NCBI GenBank assembly: GCA_018604165.1 | Contig: CP075895.1 | Location: 558,001 to 622,000 of the forward strand | DNA: 64,000 bases | Direction: 5' to 3' | Source of the DNA: Chitinophagaceae bacterium LGM1 | Lineage (GTDB): Bacteria; Bacteroidota; Bacteroidia; Chitinophagales; Chitinophagaceae | Part shown: one piece after another, positions 16,662 through 26,018 of the stretch | How positions within the stretch are numbered: position 1 is the first letter of the stretch | Layout of the letters: every line of letters starts with the position of its first letter | Notes under the pieces: generated by a model | The model's database searches: none | Told to the model about the DNA's origin: nothing | The model's input: only the letters and a program-made list of their open reading frames with translations | Translations under genes and position numbers: made by a program

Positions 16662-16689
16662 TTAACTCCAATGTTACCAAATCATTAAC
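16662..16689 (+). promoter_or_regulatory. Pho-box-like triple direct repeat upstream of the porin
   Basis: Three TTAAC/TTACC units start at 16662, 16674 and 16685, one helical turn apart. The element ends 38 nt before the start of the -7 box at 16727. The same 28-bp arrangement, 20 of 28 bases identical, lies at the same distance upstream of the DUF47-PiT operon. Repeats of TTAAC-like units with an 11-bp period are the known layout of PhoB/PhoP operators. Assignment to the phosphate response is inference. Confidence 0.55.
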
Positions 16690-16726
16690 TCTTGTTTATT
16701 TATTTCTTAGGGAATTGTTACCAAAA

Positions 16727-16734
16727 TACTTTTG
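16727..16734 (+). promoter_or_regulatory. TAnnTTTG -7 element for the porin
   Basis: TACTTTTG followed by CCCGC, 20 nt upstream of the ATG at 16755. It rules out the longer frame that would start at 16692. Confidence 0.7.
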
Positions 16735-16754
16735 CCCGCATTAAAAACAGCAAC

Positions 16755-17978
16755 ATGCGTCAAGCATTTAAAACAAGTATTGCGGTATTAGCGGCTATAT
16801 GCGCCTTTAGTACTGCCTTCGCTCAAAAAGGTGACCAAATGGAACTGAAACAAGATGCCAACAAAAAGAAATGGTACGAGTCTTTCAGCATCAGGGGTTA
16901 TGTACAGGCAAGATACAACCGTGTACTGGAAACAAACCAAAAACTAAGTTGCGAACAGTGTGACCGTAGTTGGGGCGAAAACGGCGGGTTCTTTCTCAGG
17001 CGTATTCGTGTTATCTTGTTCGGGCAGATAAGCAAACAAGTGTATTTCTACTTCCAACCAGACTTTGCCAGTTCGGCTTCTACTACAGGCTTACACTTCG
17101 GGCAGATAAGGGATATGTACTTTGATTTGGGTGTGGATAAGAAAAATCGCTTCCGGTTCCGTGTTGGGCAAAGCAAAATACCTTTTGGCTTTGAAAATAT
17201 GCAATCGAGCCAAAACCGCTTGCCGCTTGACCGTGCCGATGCTCTGAACAGTGCATTGAGCAACGAGCGAGATTTGGGTGTGATGTTTTACTATGCACCA
17301 ACAAAGGTTAGAGAATTATATGCCAAACTGGTAAGCGATGGACTGAAAGGCTCCGGCGACTATGGTGTTTTTGGCGTTGGTGTCTATAACGGGCAGACGG
17401 CTAACCGCCCTGAATTGAATAACGACCGCCATTCGGTAGCAAGGCTTACCTACCCCTTCAAAATAGGTAACCAGATAATAGAGCCGGGCATACAAGGCTA
17501 TACAGGCTTCTACACCATGCCAACAGACCAGTTGTCTACAGGTACAAAAGTGAGAAAGGATATGACTTATATAGATAAGCGTGTAGCAGCTACGTTTGTT
17601 CTATACCCCAAACCATTCGGTATATTGGCTGAATATAATATAGGTAAAGGCCCTGAATTTAATACACAGACAGACAGTATAGAAGCGCGCGACCTGACGG
17701 GTGGCTTTGTAACCTTGAACTATATGCTGAAGTATAAGAGCCACATCTTTATACCCTTTACCCGTATGCAATACTACGAGGGTGGCAAGAAACATGAACG
17801 CGATGCCAGAAGCTATAAAGTAAACGAGGTGGAAGTAGGCGTAGAATGGCAGCCTGTAAAGCAGTTTGAACTGGTGGCTATGTACACTATCTCATCGCGC
17901 AGGTTCGAGGATTTTGCCAAGCAAAACAACTTGCAACAAGGCTCGTTGATGCGTTTACAAGCACAGATAAACTTCTAA
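16755..17978 (+). CDS. Phosphate-selective porin (OprO/OprP family)
   Basis: Outer-membrane beta-barrel for phosphate or polyphosphate entry. The 407-residue protein has a signal peptide (MRQAFKTSIAVLAAICAFSTAFAQ) and then the family opening FSIRGYVQARYNR. Alternating strands follow, including FRVGQSKIPFGFENMQSSQN and a C-terminal strand ending in an aromatic residue (LQAQINF), as outer-membrane insertion requires. The start at 16755 fits the signal peptide and promoter; an upstream in-frame TTG at 16692 lies before the promoter. Downstream are the DUF47 and PiT genes, so the region forms a phosphate uptake locus from outer to inner membrane. Confidence 0.88.
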   Translation: MRQAFKTSIAVLAAICAFSTAFAQKGDQMELKQDANKKKWYESFSIRGYVQARYNRVLETNQKLSCEQCDRSWGENGGFFLRRIRVILFGQISKQVYFYFQPDFASSASTTGLHFGQIRDMYFDLGVDKKNRFRFRVGQSKIPFGFENMQSSQNRLPLDRADALNSALSNERDLGVMFYYAPTKVRELYAKLVSDGLKGSGDYGVFGVGVYNGQTANRPELNNDRHSVARLTYPFKIGNQIIEPGIQGYTGFYTMPTDQLSTGTKVRKDMTYIDKRVAATFVLYPKPFGILAEYNIGKGPEFNTQTDSIEARDLTGGFVTLNYMLKYKSHIFIPFTRMQYYEGGKKHERDARSYKVNEVEVGVEWQPVKQFELVAMYTISSRRFEDFAKQNNLQQGSLMRLQAQINF

Positions 17979-18013
17979 GCATTAAAGCGTAGTGATTATA
18001 TAATTAAATAATA

Positions 18014-18041
18014 TTAAAGCCAAGGTTAAGGAATTATTAAG
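18014..18041 (+). promoter_or_regulatory. Pho-box-like triple direct repeat upstream of the DUF47-PiT operon
   Basis: TTAAA/TTAAG units start at 18014, 18026 and 18037, with the same 12 and 11 spacing as the element before the porin. The element ends 38 nt before the -7 box at 18079, exactly as there. Conserved spacer bases include CCAA between units one and two. Confidence 0.55.
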
Positions 18042-18078
18042 CATTCTGCCCTTATTCTATAGCTTTGATAAACAAAAA

Positions 18079-18086
18079 TACATTTG
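18079..18086 (+). promoter_or_regulatory. TAnnTTTG -7 element for the DUF47-PiT operon
   Basis: TACATTTG followed by CAAAC, 23 nt upstream of the ATG at 18110. It rules out the TTG start at 18065. Confidence 0.65.
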
Positions 18087-18109
18087 CAAACTATTCAATT
18101 CGTACTAAT

Positions 18110-18757
18110 ATGGCTTTTGCATCAATAATGAAGATTTTCCTGCCGAAAGACAGGGTATTCTATGGCTTGTTTGAAGAAGTGAGCAGCAACCTCACGCAGA
18201 TGAGCGATATTTTCAACAAAGCAGTTGCAGAAAAAGATGTAACAGCCCGCCACACCCTGCTGAAAAGCCTGGAAGAATGGGAACATAAAAACGACGAGGT
18301 AACACATAAGATATTTATAGAATTGGGTAGAAACTTCATCACCCCGTTCGACCGTGAGGATATACACTACCTCGCCACATCGCTCGATGATATTGCCGAC
18401 TACCTATGGGGTGCATCTAAGCGTGTGATGAACTATGGCATTGACGACATTGATGATATTACACAAGATTTTGCGCTGATTATCGCTAAGTCCATCAAAG
18501 CCCTGAACAAGGCTATTTATGGCTTGCGCGATATGAAAGATATACGCTCGCTGACAGAGGCTTGCGTACTCATCAACAGCTACGAAAATGAAGGGGACGA
18601 TACGCTGGATAAGGGTATGGTAAACCTGTTTACTTCAAGCATCAACCCGGTAGAAATCATCAAGAAAAAAGACCTGTACCAGATGCTGGAAATTGTTACC
18701 GATAAATGTGAGGACGCGGCTAATGTGATTGAGTCAATCATTATCAAATACGTGTAA
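18110..18757 (+). CDS. DUF47/PhoU-like phosphate transport regulator
   Basis: A 215-residue all-helical cytosolic protein of the DUF47 family (PhoU-like, TIGR00153 type). These proteins are nearly always encoded beside PiT phosphate transporters and are thought to gate or regulate them. Family stretches are MKIFLPKDRVFYGLFEE, EWEHKNDEVTHKI, TPFDREDIHYLATSLDDIADYL (in two parts), YENEGDDTLDKG and DKCEDAANVIESIIIKYV. The acidic E/D..DE motifs form the metal-binding sites of PhoU-like bundles. It is followed after 24 nt by the PiT gene. Confidence 0.9.
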   Translation: MAFASIMKIFLPKDRVFYGLFEEVSSNLTQMSDIFNKAVAEKDVTARHTLLKSLEEWEHKNDEVTHKIFIELGRNFITPFDREDIHYLATSLDDIADYLWGASKRVMNYGIDDIDDITQDFALIIAKSIKALNKAIYGLRDMKDIRSLTEACVLINSYENEGDDTLDKGMVNLFTSSINPVEIIKKKDLYQMLEIVTDKCEDAANVIESIIIKYV

Positions 18758-18781
18758 AACCATCGGTACAAAACAGACGAT

Positions 18782-20458
18782 ATGTTTACTTTTTTAGTAG
18801 TCATTATTATACTAGCCTTGGTGTTCGACTACATCAACGGCTTTCACGACGCTGCCAACTCTATCGCAACAGTCGTTTCTACCAAAGTACTTACCCCTTT
18901 TCAGGCGGTGGTATGGGCGGCAGCATTCAACTTCGTTGCATACTTTGTGTTTCAAGACCACGCTGTTGCAAATACGATAGGCAAAACGGTTTATCCTGAA
19001 TTCATTACCCTACCCGTAATATTTGCAGGGCTTATAGCCGCCATCGCATGGAATTTGCTGACGTGGTGGTACGGTATTCCCTCATCATCATCGCATACGT
19101 TGATAGGCGGGTTTGCAGGGGCAGCCGTTATGCACGCTTACATGACCAAAGGCCTTGTTGCATTCAGCTCTATCGTAGAAATTGAAAAAATATCTAAAAC
19201 CGTACTGTTTATATTTCTCGCGCCGCTTATTGGTATGCTCATATCCATGTTCATAACATTGGTAACCATCATGCGCAATGTATGGGCAAGGATAGGTATT
19301 ATTATAATTGTTACTGCAGGTACATGGATGCTATTCAACACTTTTGAGCAGAACAAGATTAAAGAGAATGTTGATAAGCTCTATAAGGTTGACAAATACG
19401 AAAAGGAACTGAAAAAGCACCCAGAAGACGAAAAGCTCAAAGAGAAATTAGACAAGGCCAAAGGTGAGGCAAAAGAAGTAATGGCTATTGCCAAATATTA
19501 CGATGCGTTGGGTGCAGAAGCTATTGCAGACAGTATGCAGGTATTGGGGCTTACCAAATCTGTAGGCGCTAACAAGGCAAAAGATGAAGTGAAAAAAGTA
19601 TATGGCCTGGACAGCATCAAAGCAGTATCTATTGCCAAGCCAGCATTGAAGCCATTGGCAGACAGCCTGAATGAAGTAGTAGAAAGCGTGAAGAAACTGA
19701 CCAAGATGTATGGAGCAGTGCCAAACGAACAATTGGCAGATAGCATTGCTACGGTATTGGGCATGACGGAAAAACAACATGCCAAGCTTACAAAAGGCAT
19801 AGATAAAATAGATGTACAGAAAGATGTGGTGAAGACATTGAAAAAAGGCGACAACTCATTTTTGATGTACGCGTTGATTGCCGTAGTATCTATATTCATC
19901 CTAAGCTATATATATGTTGATGCCCTGCGCGACCCGAGTGCCAGCCGCAAAGCCAATATGTTCAAGCGTTTACAGTTATTATCATCTGCCGCATTCAGCT
20001 TAGGGCATGGTGGTAATGATGCGCAAAAAGTAATGGGTATTATAGGCGCAGCATTTGTTGCTTACAATACACAGAAATATCCGGATGTTGGCGCGGCATT
20101 AAAAGACCTGGGTTGGGTGCCATTGGCTTGTTACACAGCCATTGCGGCAGGTACGCTTAGCGGTGGTTGGAAGATTGTAAAAACAATGGGCTCGCGCATT
20201 ACCAAAGTTACCCCGCTGGAAGGTGTTAGTGCCGAAACAGCCGGTGCGCTCACCTTGTTTATGACAGAGCAGATGGGTATTCCCGTGTCAACAACACACA
20301 CCATCACAGGTTCTATAATAGGTGTAGGTGCTACCAAACGCCTGTCTGCCGTGCGTTGGGGTGTAACTGTCAACCTGCTGTGGGCGTGGATATTGACAAT
20401 ACCGGTGAGTGCTATTATAGCAGCCATCGTATATGCTATCACATCATTGTTTGTATAA
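18782..20458 (+). CDS. PiT-family inorganic phosphate transporter with large cytosolic insert
   Basis: An inner-membrane low-affinity phosphate permease, usually proton- or sodium-coupled. The 558-residue chain has the two PiT signatures, DYINGFHDAANSIATVVST near residues 16-34 and SLGHGGNDAQKVMGII near 405-420. A VSTTHTITGSIIG stretch lies near the C-terminus. Between the two membrane halves lies a charged helical insert of about 168 residues (about 189-357). It is Lys/Glu-rich and repeats short ADS...LG motifs (AIADSMQVLGL, LADSIATVLGM). The insert is much longer than in many PiT proteins and may contact the DUF47 partner (inference). A terminator follows. Confidence 0.93.
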   Translation: MFTFLVVIIILALVFDYINGFHDAANSIATVVSTKVLTPFQAVVWAAAFNFVAYFVFQDHAVANTIGKTVYPEFITLPVIFAGLIAAIAWNLLTWWYGIPSSSSHTLIGGFAGAAVMHAYMTKGLVAFSSIVEIEKISKTVLFIFLAPLIGMLISMFITLVTIMRNVWARIGIIIIVTAGTWMLFNTFEQNKIKENVDKLYKVDKYEKELKKHPEDEKLKEKLDKAKGEAKEVMAIAKYYDALGAEAIADSMQVLGLTKSVGANKAKDEVKKVYGLDSIKAVSIAKPALKPLADSLNEVVESVKKLTKMYGAVPNEQLADSIATVLGMTEKQHAKLTKGIDKIDVQKDVVKTLKKGDNSFLMYALIAVVSIFILSYIYVDALRDPSASRKANMFKRLQLLSSAAFSLGHGGNDAQKVMGIIGAAFVAYNTQKYPDVGAALKDLGWVPLACYTAIAAGTLSGGWKIVKTMGSRITKVTPLEGVSAETAGALTLFMTEQMGIPVSTTHTITGSIIGVGATKRLSAVRWGVTVNLLWAWILTIPVSAIIAAIVYAITSLFV

Positions 20459-20487
20459 TATTCATATTAACAGGAATTTAATTGCAG

Positions 20488-20512
20488 AAGGCGCTCAAAT
20501 GAGCGCCTTTTT
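20488..20512 (+). terminator. Terminator of the DUF47-PiT operon
   Basis: A 7-bp GC-rich stem (GGCGCTC, 20490-20496, with 20501-20507), a 4-nt loop and five T. The next promoter begins 5 nt later. Confidence 0.85.
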
Positions 20513-20516
20513 CCGT

Positions 20517-20524
20517 TACTTTTG
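20517..20524 (+). promoter_or_regulatory. TAnnTTTG -7 element for the SNF2 gene
   Basis: TACTTTTG followed by CAGAT, 57 nt upstream of the ATG at 20582. Confidence 0.6.
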
Positions 20525-20581
20525 CAGATTGCCTTTTTCAGAACGGAAAAGCCGCATCGCTGAACACAGAGATACAAGAGA

Positions 20582-23500
20582 ATGTCATTACCTGCACTGC
20601 TAAAGCACGTATATAACCATGGAACGGAAGAAGTTGTACGCCGTGGTAAAAAAATATTCTACACTGCCGGTGTGCAGATGTTGGATGTAGACCACCTGCT
20701 GGAACAGGTGCGCTTTCGCGTACGCAATGATGTGTACCAGAACTACTACACCGTAACCATCAACAAATACCTTGATAATAAAAATCTGGCTGTGCGTTGT
20801 CAATGCCCCTACAATATGGGCGATATATGCAGGCATGAAGTAGCAGCCCTGTTTCAACTGAACGATATACTGCAAAGCGGCTTTTTTGAGAACGCGGATA
20901 TTACCTACGACCAAAAACACTCTGTAGTGCGTATGCGGCAGGTGAGCCTGCAAATGCTACGCGTATTCGCATCGCCCGAAATAATAGACAAGGCAACCAT
21001 TTGGGCGAACAATAAGAAAGTAATATACACAAGTAATAAAGCAGACCGTGTAGAGGGCGAAGTGCCAGATGAAGAGATGACCTACAAAGTAGTGCTGAAA
21101 CAAAATGATGAACGCTACTTCGATACATCTTGCGGATGCGGTGAAAAGAAATTCCCTTTGTGTGTACACAAAGCTGCCTTGTTTATACAAGTACTCAACG
21201 AACATGGTTCGCAATACTTTCAAACCGTGCGCGATTGGGACGAGCAGAAAAACAAACTGCTGGCACTCTACGGTTACAGCCTGAAAGACGACCTGACGGG
21301 CAAGTTTGAATTTATATACCAAAATGGCAAGCCTTTTTTGCGCGTACTGGATACCACTATAAAGAAAGTAACCACACAGCCTGTATATCATGCAGCTGGG
21401 AATGCCACTACTGTTGTAAAAAAAGAACCACAAGAAGTAGAACGTCACCCAATAGCACCCACCAAACGATTGGGTATAGTGTTAGACCCTGCCGTTAATT
21501 GGTATCCGTTTGTCAACATCATGCTGGTAGCAGGCGAAACCGATGAAGATGGTACGAAGTACCTGAATGGTGTGCAACAGGTGGATTTGCAGCAGTATGT
21601 AAACCCCATGCAGTTTCGGGAAGAGGAACGGGAGTTGATACCCGTGATACGCAAATTTTCGCCCGAAGAAACATTGCGCTACCTGAAAAAGAATTTGCCG
21701 TTTGGCGATTTTCTGGATGACTATAATGCCGTGCTGAAAGAAACACCTGCCGAAGAAGTGAGTGAACAGGTATGGGAATATCTGTTGCCTAAGTATCAAA
21801 AACTATTAGAGCGATACAGGGACCACACACTGAGTTTTGTAAAAGGCAGCGGCAAACAGCTTAGCTCTAAGAGCCTTGAACCGGTTGCGTTTTCGGGGCA
21901 TAAAGTACAGGCACAGTTAAGTGCAATAAAACTGGCAAACGGTGATTACAACATACAGCTATCGTGGATAATAGACGATAAATACGTGCCTTTCAAAGAA
22001 GCAACCGTGCTGAATGCGGGGCTTATCATGTACGATTACACCATTCACCCCATAGCCAGTGTGCAACAGGTGCGGCTGATAGAACAGTTTTTGCCAGATG
22101 GTGAAATAGCTGTGAGTGCTGCCGAATGGCCCGTTTTCTTGCAAGATAAGCTGATGCAGTGGAGCCAGATGATGCACGTAAACTTTGGCGATGATATTGT
22201 AGAAAATGTTGACACGGTAAAACCGCAATATCGTTTATATCTCACCGAGCGCGAACAAGTGCTGGTGTTACAGCCTGCATTTTTGTACAACGGTGTAGAA
22301 ATAAAATGGGGCTTCTTTGGTGATGTGATAGAACCGCACAACGGCGTAGTGAAAGTGGTGAAACGTGCAGAGGCAGAAGAACAGGAATACATCAATATGC
22401 TACGCACGTTGCATACGGATATGCAGCACAATGTGAAAGAACATTACTTCTACATGGCAGCCACATCGGTACTGGCCAATAATTGGTTCTTCCGTTTTGC
22501 AGAGGTGATGAAGGAATGGGGAGTGGAGCTATATGGTTTTGAAAACCTGAAAAACCTACGCATCAGCACTTACAAGCCCGATACACGCATACAGGTAAGC
22601 AGTGGTATAGATTGGTTTGACGCTACAGTAGAAGTAGTATTCGGCGAGCAATCAGTGTCGTTGATAGAGGTGAAGCGTGCTCTGGCACAGAAGCAAAACT
22701 TTGTACGCCTGGGCGATGGTAGTATTGGTTTGTTACCAGACGAGTGGCTGAAAAAATATGCCCTGCTCATAAAGATGGGCGATACTAAAGGCGATAAAGT
22801 ACGCCTGAAGAAATACCACTTCAGTGTGCTGGATGAATTACTGGCAGATGTAGATGAAGAAGAACTACAGGAAGAACTGGAAGCCAAGAAAGCACACCTT
22901 ACCAATATTATAGACAACGACTATAGCAATGTTACAGCACCGTCCGATTTAAAAGCCGTGCTTCGTCCATATCAATTAGCGGGTTTCCAATGGTTGCTGT
23001 TTCTGAAAGAAGCAGGTTGGGGCGGCATACTGGCAGACGACATGGGTTTGGGTAAAACCGTACAAACCCTTGCTTTTTTCCTGCATTATAAGAAAGACCA
23101 CCCCAGTGCAAAATTCATGGTGATATGCCCCACCACGCTTATGTATAATTGGGAGAACGAGATAAAGAAATTTACTCCATCGCTCACCCACTTCATACAT
23201 CACGGGCCTAAACGTATGGCATCTGTAAAAAACTTTGAACCATACGACATCATCATCACTACCTACGGCACGATGCGAAGCGACATCAAAATCTTCAAAG
23301 ACATGGAGTTTGATTACGCTGTGCTGGATGAAAGCCAATCTATCAAAAACCCGCAATCGCAAGTAGCAAAGGCATCGCTGCTGCTGAATGCCAAACACAG
23401 GCTGGCACTAAGCGGTACGCCCGTGCAGAACAACACATTCGACCTGTTTGCACAGATGAACTTCCTGAACCCCGGTATGTTGGGCAGCAGAGAGTTTTTC

Positions 23501-24349
23501 ATGAATGAATTTGCCACACCAATAGATAAGTTTCAGGAAGATGAAGTGAAGCAACAATTGCGCAAACTCACTTATCCTTTCCTGCTACGCCGCACAAAAG
23601 AACAAGTAGCTAAAGACCTGCCTGAAAAAACAGAGATGATACTGTATTGCGAAATGGGTACAGAGCAGCGCAAAATATACGATGCCTACCGCAACACTTA
23701 TCGCGAACAGATAATGGGCATGATAGAAGAGCGTGGTGTAGAGCGTAGTACCATGCACATACTACAAGGGCTTACCCGCTTACGACAAATATGCGATTCG
23801 CCTGCAATACTCAACGAGGCAGAACGTTTCCACAACTACAGTGTGAAGCTGGATGAACTGACGCGCGAAATAGATGAGAATGTGGGCAAGCACAAAGCAC
23901 TCATCTTCTCTCAATTCCTGGGTATGTTGGGGCTGATACGCAAAGAGCTGGAAGCAAAGAATATACCCTATGTGTATTTTGACGGTAGCAGCAGTGCTAC
24001 GGAGCGGGAAAAAGCTATACAGGAATTTCAGAACAACCCCGATTGCAGGGTATTCCTTATATCGCTGAAAGCAGGTGGTATAGGTTTGAACCTGACCGCT
24101 GCCGACTATGTATATATCGTTGACCCGTGGTGGAACCCCGCTGTGGAACAACAAGCTATAGACCGTACACACCGTATTGGGCAAACAAAAAACATATTTG
24201 CCTACAGGCTGATATGCAAAGACACTATAGAAGAAAAGATGCTGATATTGCAAGAGCGCAAACGCGCCCTTGCCAATGAATTAGTATCTGACGATAACGC
24301 ATTCCTCAAACGCCTGACGAAAGAAGATATAGCGTATCTGTTGAGTTAG
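20582..24349 (+). CDS. SWIM zinc-finger SNF2-family DNA-dependent ATPase
   Basis: A 1255-residue protein of the bacterial SNF2/HepA-like group, which move along or remodel protein-DNA or polymerase complexes using ATP. An N-terminal SWIM zinc finger is visible (Cys73, Cys75, Cys83, His85). A second Cys-rich SWIM-like site, CGCGEKKFPLCVHKAAL, lies near residues 182-198. After a long middle region come SNF2 motif I (DDMGLGKT, about 819-826), motif II (DESQ at 916-919) and LSGTPVQNN. Helicase C motifs follow: IFSQF, LKAGGIGLNLT, DPWWNPAVEQQAIDRTHRIG. Its partners are unknown. It is convergent with the LamG protein (5-nt gap). Confidence 0.92.
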   Translation: MSLPALLKHVYNHGTEEVVRRGKKIFYTAGVQMLDVDHLLEQVRFRVRNDVYQNYYTVTINKYLDNKNLAVRCQCPYNMGDICRHEVAALFQLNDILQSGFFENADITYDQKHSVVRMRQVSLQMLRVFASPEIIDKATIWANNKKVIYTSNKADRVEGEVPDEEMTYKVVLKQNDERYFDTSCGCGEKKFPLCVHKAALFIQVLNEHGSQYFQTVRDWDEQKNKLLALYGYSLKDDLTGKFEFIYQNGKPFLRVLDTTIKKVTTQPVYHAAGNATTVVKKEPQEVERHPIAPTKRLGIVLDPAVNWYPFVNIMLVAGETDEDGTKYLNGVQQVDLQQYVNPMQFREEERELIPVIRKFSPEETLRYLKKNLPFGDFLDDYNAVLKETPAEEVSEQVWEYLLPKYQKLLERYRDHTLSFVKGSGKQLSSKSLEPVAFSGHKVQAQLSAIKLANGDYNIQLSWIIDDKYVPFKEATVLNAGLIMYDYTIHPIASVQQVRLIEQFLPDGEIAVSAAEWPVFLQDKLMQWSQMMHVNFGDDIVENVDTVKPQYRLYLTEREQVLVLQPAFLYNGVEIKWGFFGDVIEPHNGVVKVVKRAEAEEQEYINMLRTLHTDMQHNVKEHYFYMAATSVLANNWFFRFAEVMKEWGVELYGFENLKNLRISTYKPDTRIQVSSGIDWFDATVEVVFGEQSVSLIEVKRALAQKQNFVRLGDGSIGLLPDEWLKKYALLIKMGDTKGDKVRLKKYHFSVLDELLADVDEEELQEELEAKKAHLTNIIDNDYSNVTAPSDLKAVLRPYQLAGFQWLLFLKEAGWGGILADDMGLGKTVQTLAFFLHYKKDHPSAKFMVICPTTLMYNWENEIKKFTPSLTHFIHHGPKRMASVKNFEPYDIIITTYGTMRSDIKIFKDMEFDYAVLDESQSIKNPQSQVAKASLLLNAKHRLALSGTPVQNNTFDLFAQMNFLNPGMLGSREFFMNEFATPIDKFQEDEVKQQLRKLTYPFLLRRTKEQVAKDLPEKTEMILYCEMGTEQRKIYDAYRNTYREQIMGMIEERGVERSTMHILQGLTRLRQICDSPAILNEAERFHNYSVKLDELTREIDENVGKHKALIFSQFLGMLGLIRKELEAKNIPYVYFDGSSSATEREKAIQEFQNNPDCRVFLISLKAGGIGLNLTAADYVYIVDPWWNPAVEQQAIDRTHRIGQTKNIFAYRLICKDTIEEKMLILQERKRALANELVSDDNAFLKRLTKEDIAYLLS

Positions 24350-24354
24350 ACTGA

Positions 24355-24585
24355 CTATTTATCTACCCTGAAGCGGATGGTATTCACACCATCTGCAGCA
24401 TACATGCGCAGCAGATAAATGCCGCTTGCTACTTCAGGTAGTATGATGTTTTCCTTAATCGCACCATTCACAGGATGTAGCTGTTTTGTATACACCAGTT
24501 GCCCTATAGCATTATATATCTCCGTTTGTATCGGTTGTGCTGACGCAGTGTTGCCCGTAAGTATAAAGCTTCCATTGTTGGGGTT
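24355..24585 (-). repeat. Near-identical 3' segment shared with the neighbouring paralogue (copy 1)
   Basis: The end of this gene, coding for the T9SS sorting domain, matches 25787-26018 of the next gene with only scattered base changes, many of them silent. The rest of the two genes has drifted much further. This looks like recent duplication or gene conversion of the tail. Confidence 0.8.
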
Positions 24586-25725
24586 GGGGAATAGTTGAAT
24601 GTTATACAGACTGGATATTTTGCTGACACTACTGGGTTTTATCTCAATATTTACGCCATTATCCGGCATACGCGATGCCGCGTTGGTGCTTACTATTCTT
24701 ATTCTGTAACCTGTACCGGGTGCAACGGTAGTAGGTATTGTACATATTATTTGGCCCGCTACTGTAGAAGTAAGAGAGCCTATAACAGTTGGAGAGGCAA
24801 AACTGCCACTCGCATTTGATAACTCTATGCTGAAAAGATTACCAGTACTATACAAGGTAGGGTTTACAGGTGTATAATTTACATGAAGTGTATCTCCTCT
24901 ATAAAGAATGCGGTTATTGAAGTTAATATTAATAAGCCCCCATAAGTAATCATAGATGGATTGCACGTTTGCATCTGTCAACACAGTATTAAACAAAGCA
25001 ATTTCATCCATCGTACCGTTAAACCAATATCTGAATGGAGGGTTTTGAGTACCACCAATTCTTATATCATCAGTGTTTGTTCCTAGTGCTGTGCTAAGGC
25101 TGTTGGTAGATATTGTAGATATGCCTGTTGTATAAACAGTGTCTATCATAGGAACCATATATCTTTTTACAGTAGCACCGTCAAAAGTTATTGTCATCAT
25201 ATACCAACGACCAGTATCTACGGTGTGTGTACTAAACGTGTAAGATCCTACTATAGGTCCTGCAAAATCCAACTTTATTGTACTTGGCGAAACAATACTG
25301 CAATTGCCATCATCTTCTGTAAGGTTCATAGCCCAACAACCCGATTGATGATAGCTGAAGCTCTTATATATGATATTATTGCTTTGGCAATTGCCATTAT
25401 AAAAGCCAGATGCTTTTATTAATGCAACGATAGAAATATTGCTAGGGCTTAAGAGTGTGCTATGTGGTACTACTGCTATGCTATTCGTGCCATTGAAACT
25501 CATTGCCCTATTGGCAAGGTTACGAAAACCAGTGCCGGTTGTAATGTTTGCAGTAGTGCCATTGTTGCCATTGCCGCTTACATCTGTAAGAGTGGTAACG
25601 GTGCCTGAATTGGTAAAATCCCAACGTGCAATGCAGCCAGAAATGCCTGTAGGATAACTTGTTTGAGCTATTGTAACAACTGATGTTAATAATACAATAG
25701 CATAGGTAAGGAAAAACTTGTTCAT
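24355..25725 (-). CDS. LamG-domain secreted protein with T9SS sorting domain (short paralogue)
   Basis: A 456-residue exported protein. The order is a signal peptide (to about residue 21, ...VVTIAQ), a laminin-G/concanavalin-like domain (about 25-265: ARWDFTNSGTVTTLTDVSGN to GTMDEIALFNTVLTDANVQS), and a beta-sandwich region (about 270-370). A type A Por sorting domain ends it (about 380-456: LFPNPNNGSFILTGNT, SGIYLLRMYAADG). It should be secreted by T9SS and attached to the surface. It is a close paralogue of the next gene but lacks that gene's block of Ig-like repeats. The last 230 bp are almost identical in the two genes. No clear -7 box was found; TATCCTTA lies about 20 nt upstream. Confidence 0.85.
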   Translation of the reverse strand: MNKFFLTYAIVLLTSVVTIAQTSYPTGISGCIARWDFTNSGTVTTLTDVSGNGNNGTTANITTGTGFRNLANRAMSFNGTNSIAVVPHSTLLSPSNISIVALIKASGFYNGNCQSNNIIYKSFSYHQSGCWAMNLTEDDGNCSIVSPSTIKLDFAGPIVGSYTFSTHTVDTGRWYMMTITFDGATVKRYMVPMIDTVYTTGISTISTNSLSTALGTNTDDIRIGGTQNPPFRYWFNGTMDEIALFNTVLTDANVQSIYDYLWGLININFNNRILYRGDTLHVNYTPVNPTLYSTGNLFSIELSNASGSFASPTVIGSLTSTVAGQIICTIPTTVAPGTGYRIRIVSTNAASRMPDNGVNIEIKPSSVSKISSLYNIQLFPNPNNGSFILTGNTASAQPIQTEIYNAIGQLVYTKQLHPVNGAIKENIILPEVASGIYLLRMYAADGVNTIRFRVDK

Positions 25726-25786
25726 AGATTTTTTAGTGTAAGGATATAAATAAAGAAAACATTGTGTACTTGTTCAGTGAATTCAA

Positions 25787-26018
25787 CTATTTATCAACCC
25801 TGAAGCGGATGGTGTTCACACCATCTGCTGCATACATACGTAGCAGATAAATGCCGCTTGCTACTTCAGGTAGTGTGATAGTTTCCTTAATCACACCATT
25901 TACAGGATGTAGCTGTTTTGTATACACCAATTGCCCTATAGCATTATATATCTCCGTTTGTATCGGTTGTGCTGACGCAGTGTTGCCTGTAAGTGTAAAG
26001 CTTCCGTTGTTGGGATTG
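25787..26018 (-). repeat. Near-identical 3' segment shared with the neighbouring paralogue (copy 2)
   Basis: Partner of the segment at 24355-24585, in direct orientation, 1.4 kb apart. Recombination between the copies would delete or fuse the two genes. Confidence 0.8.
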
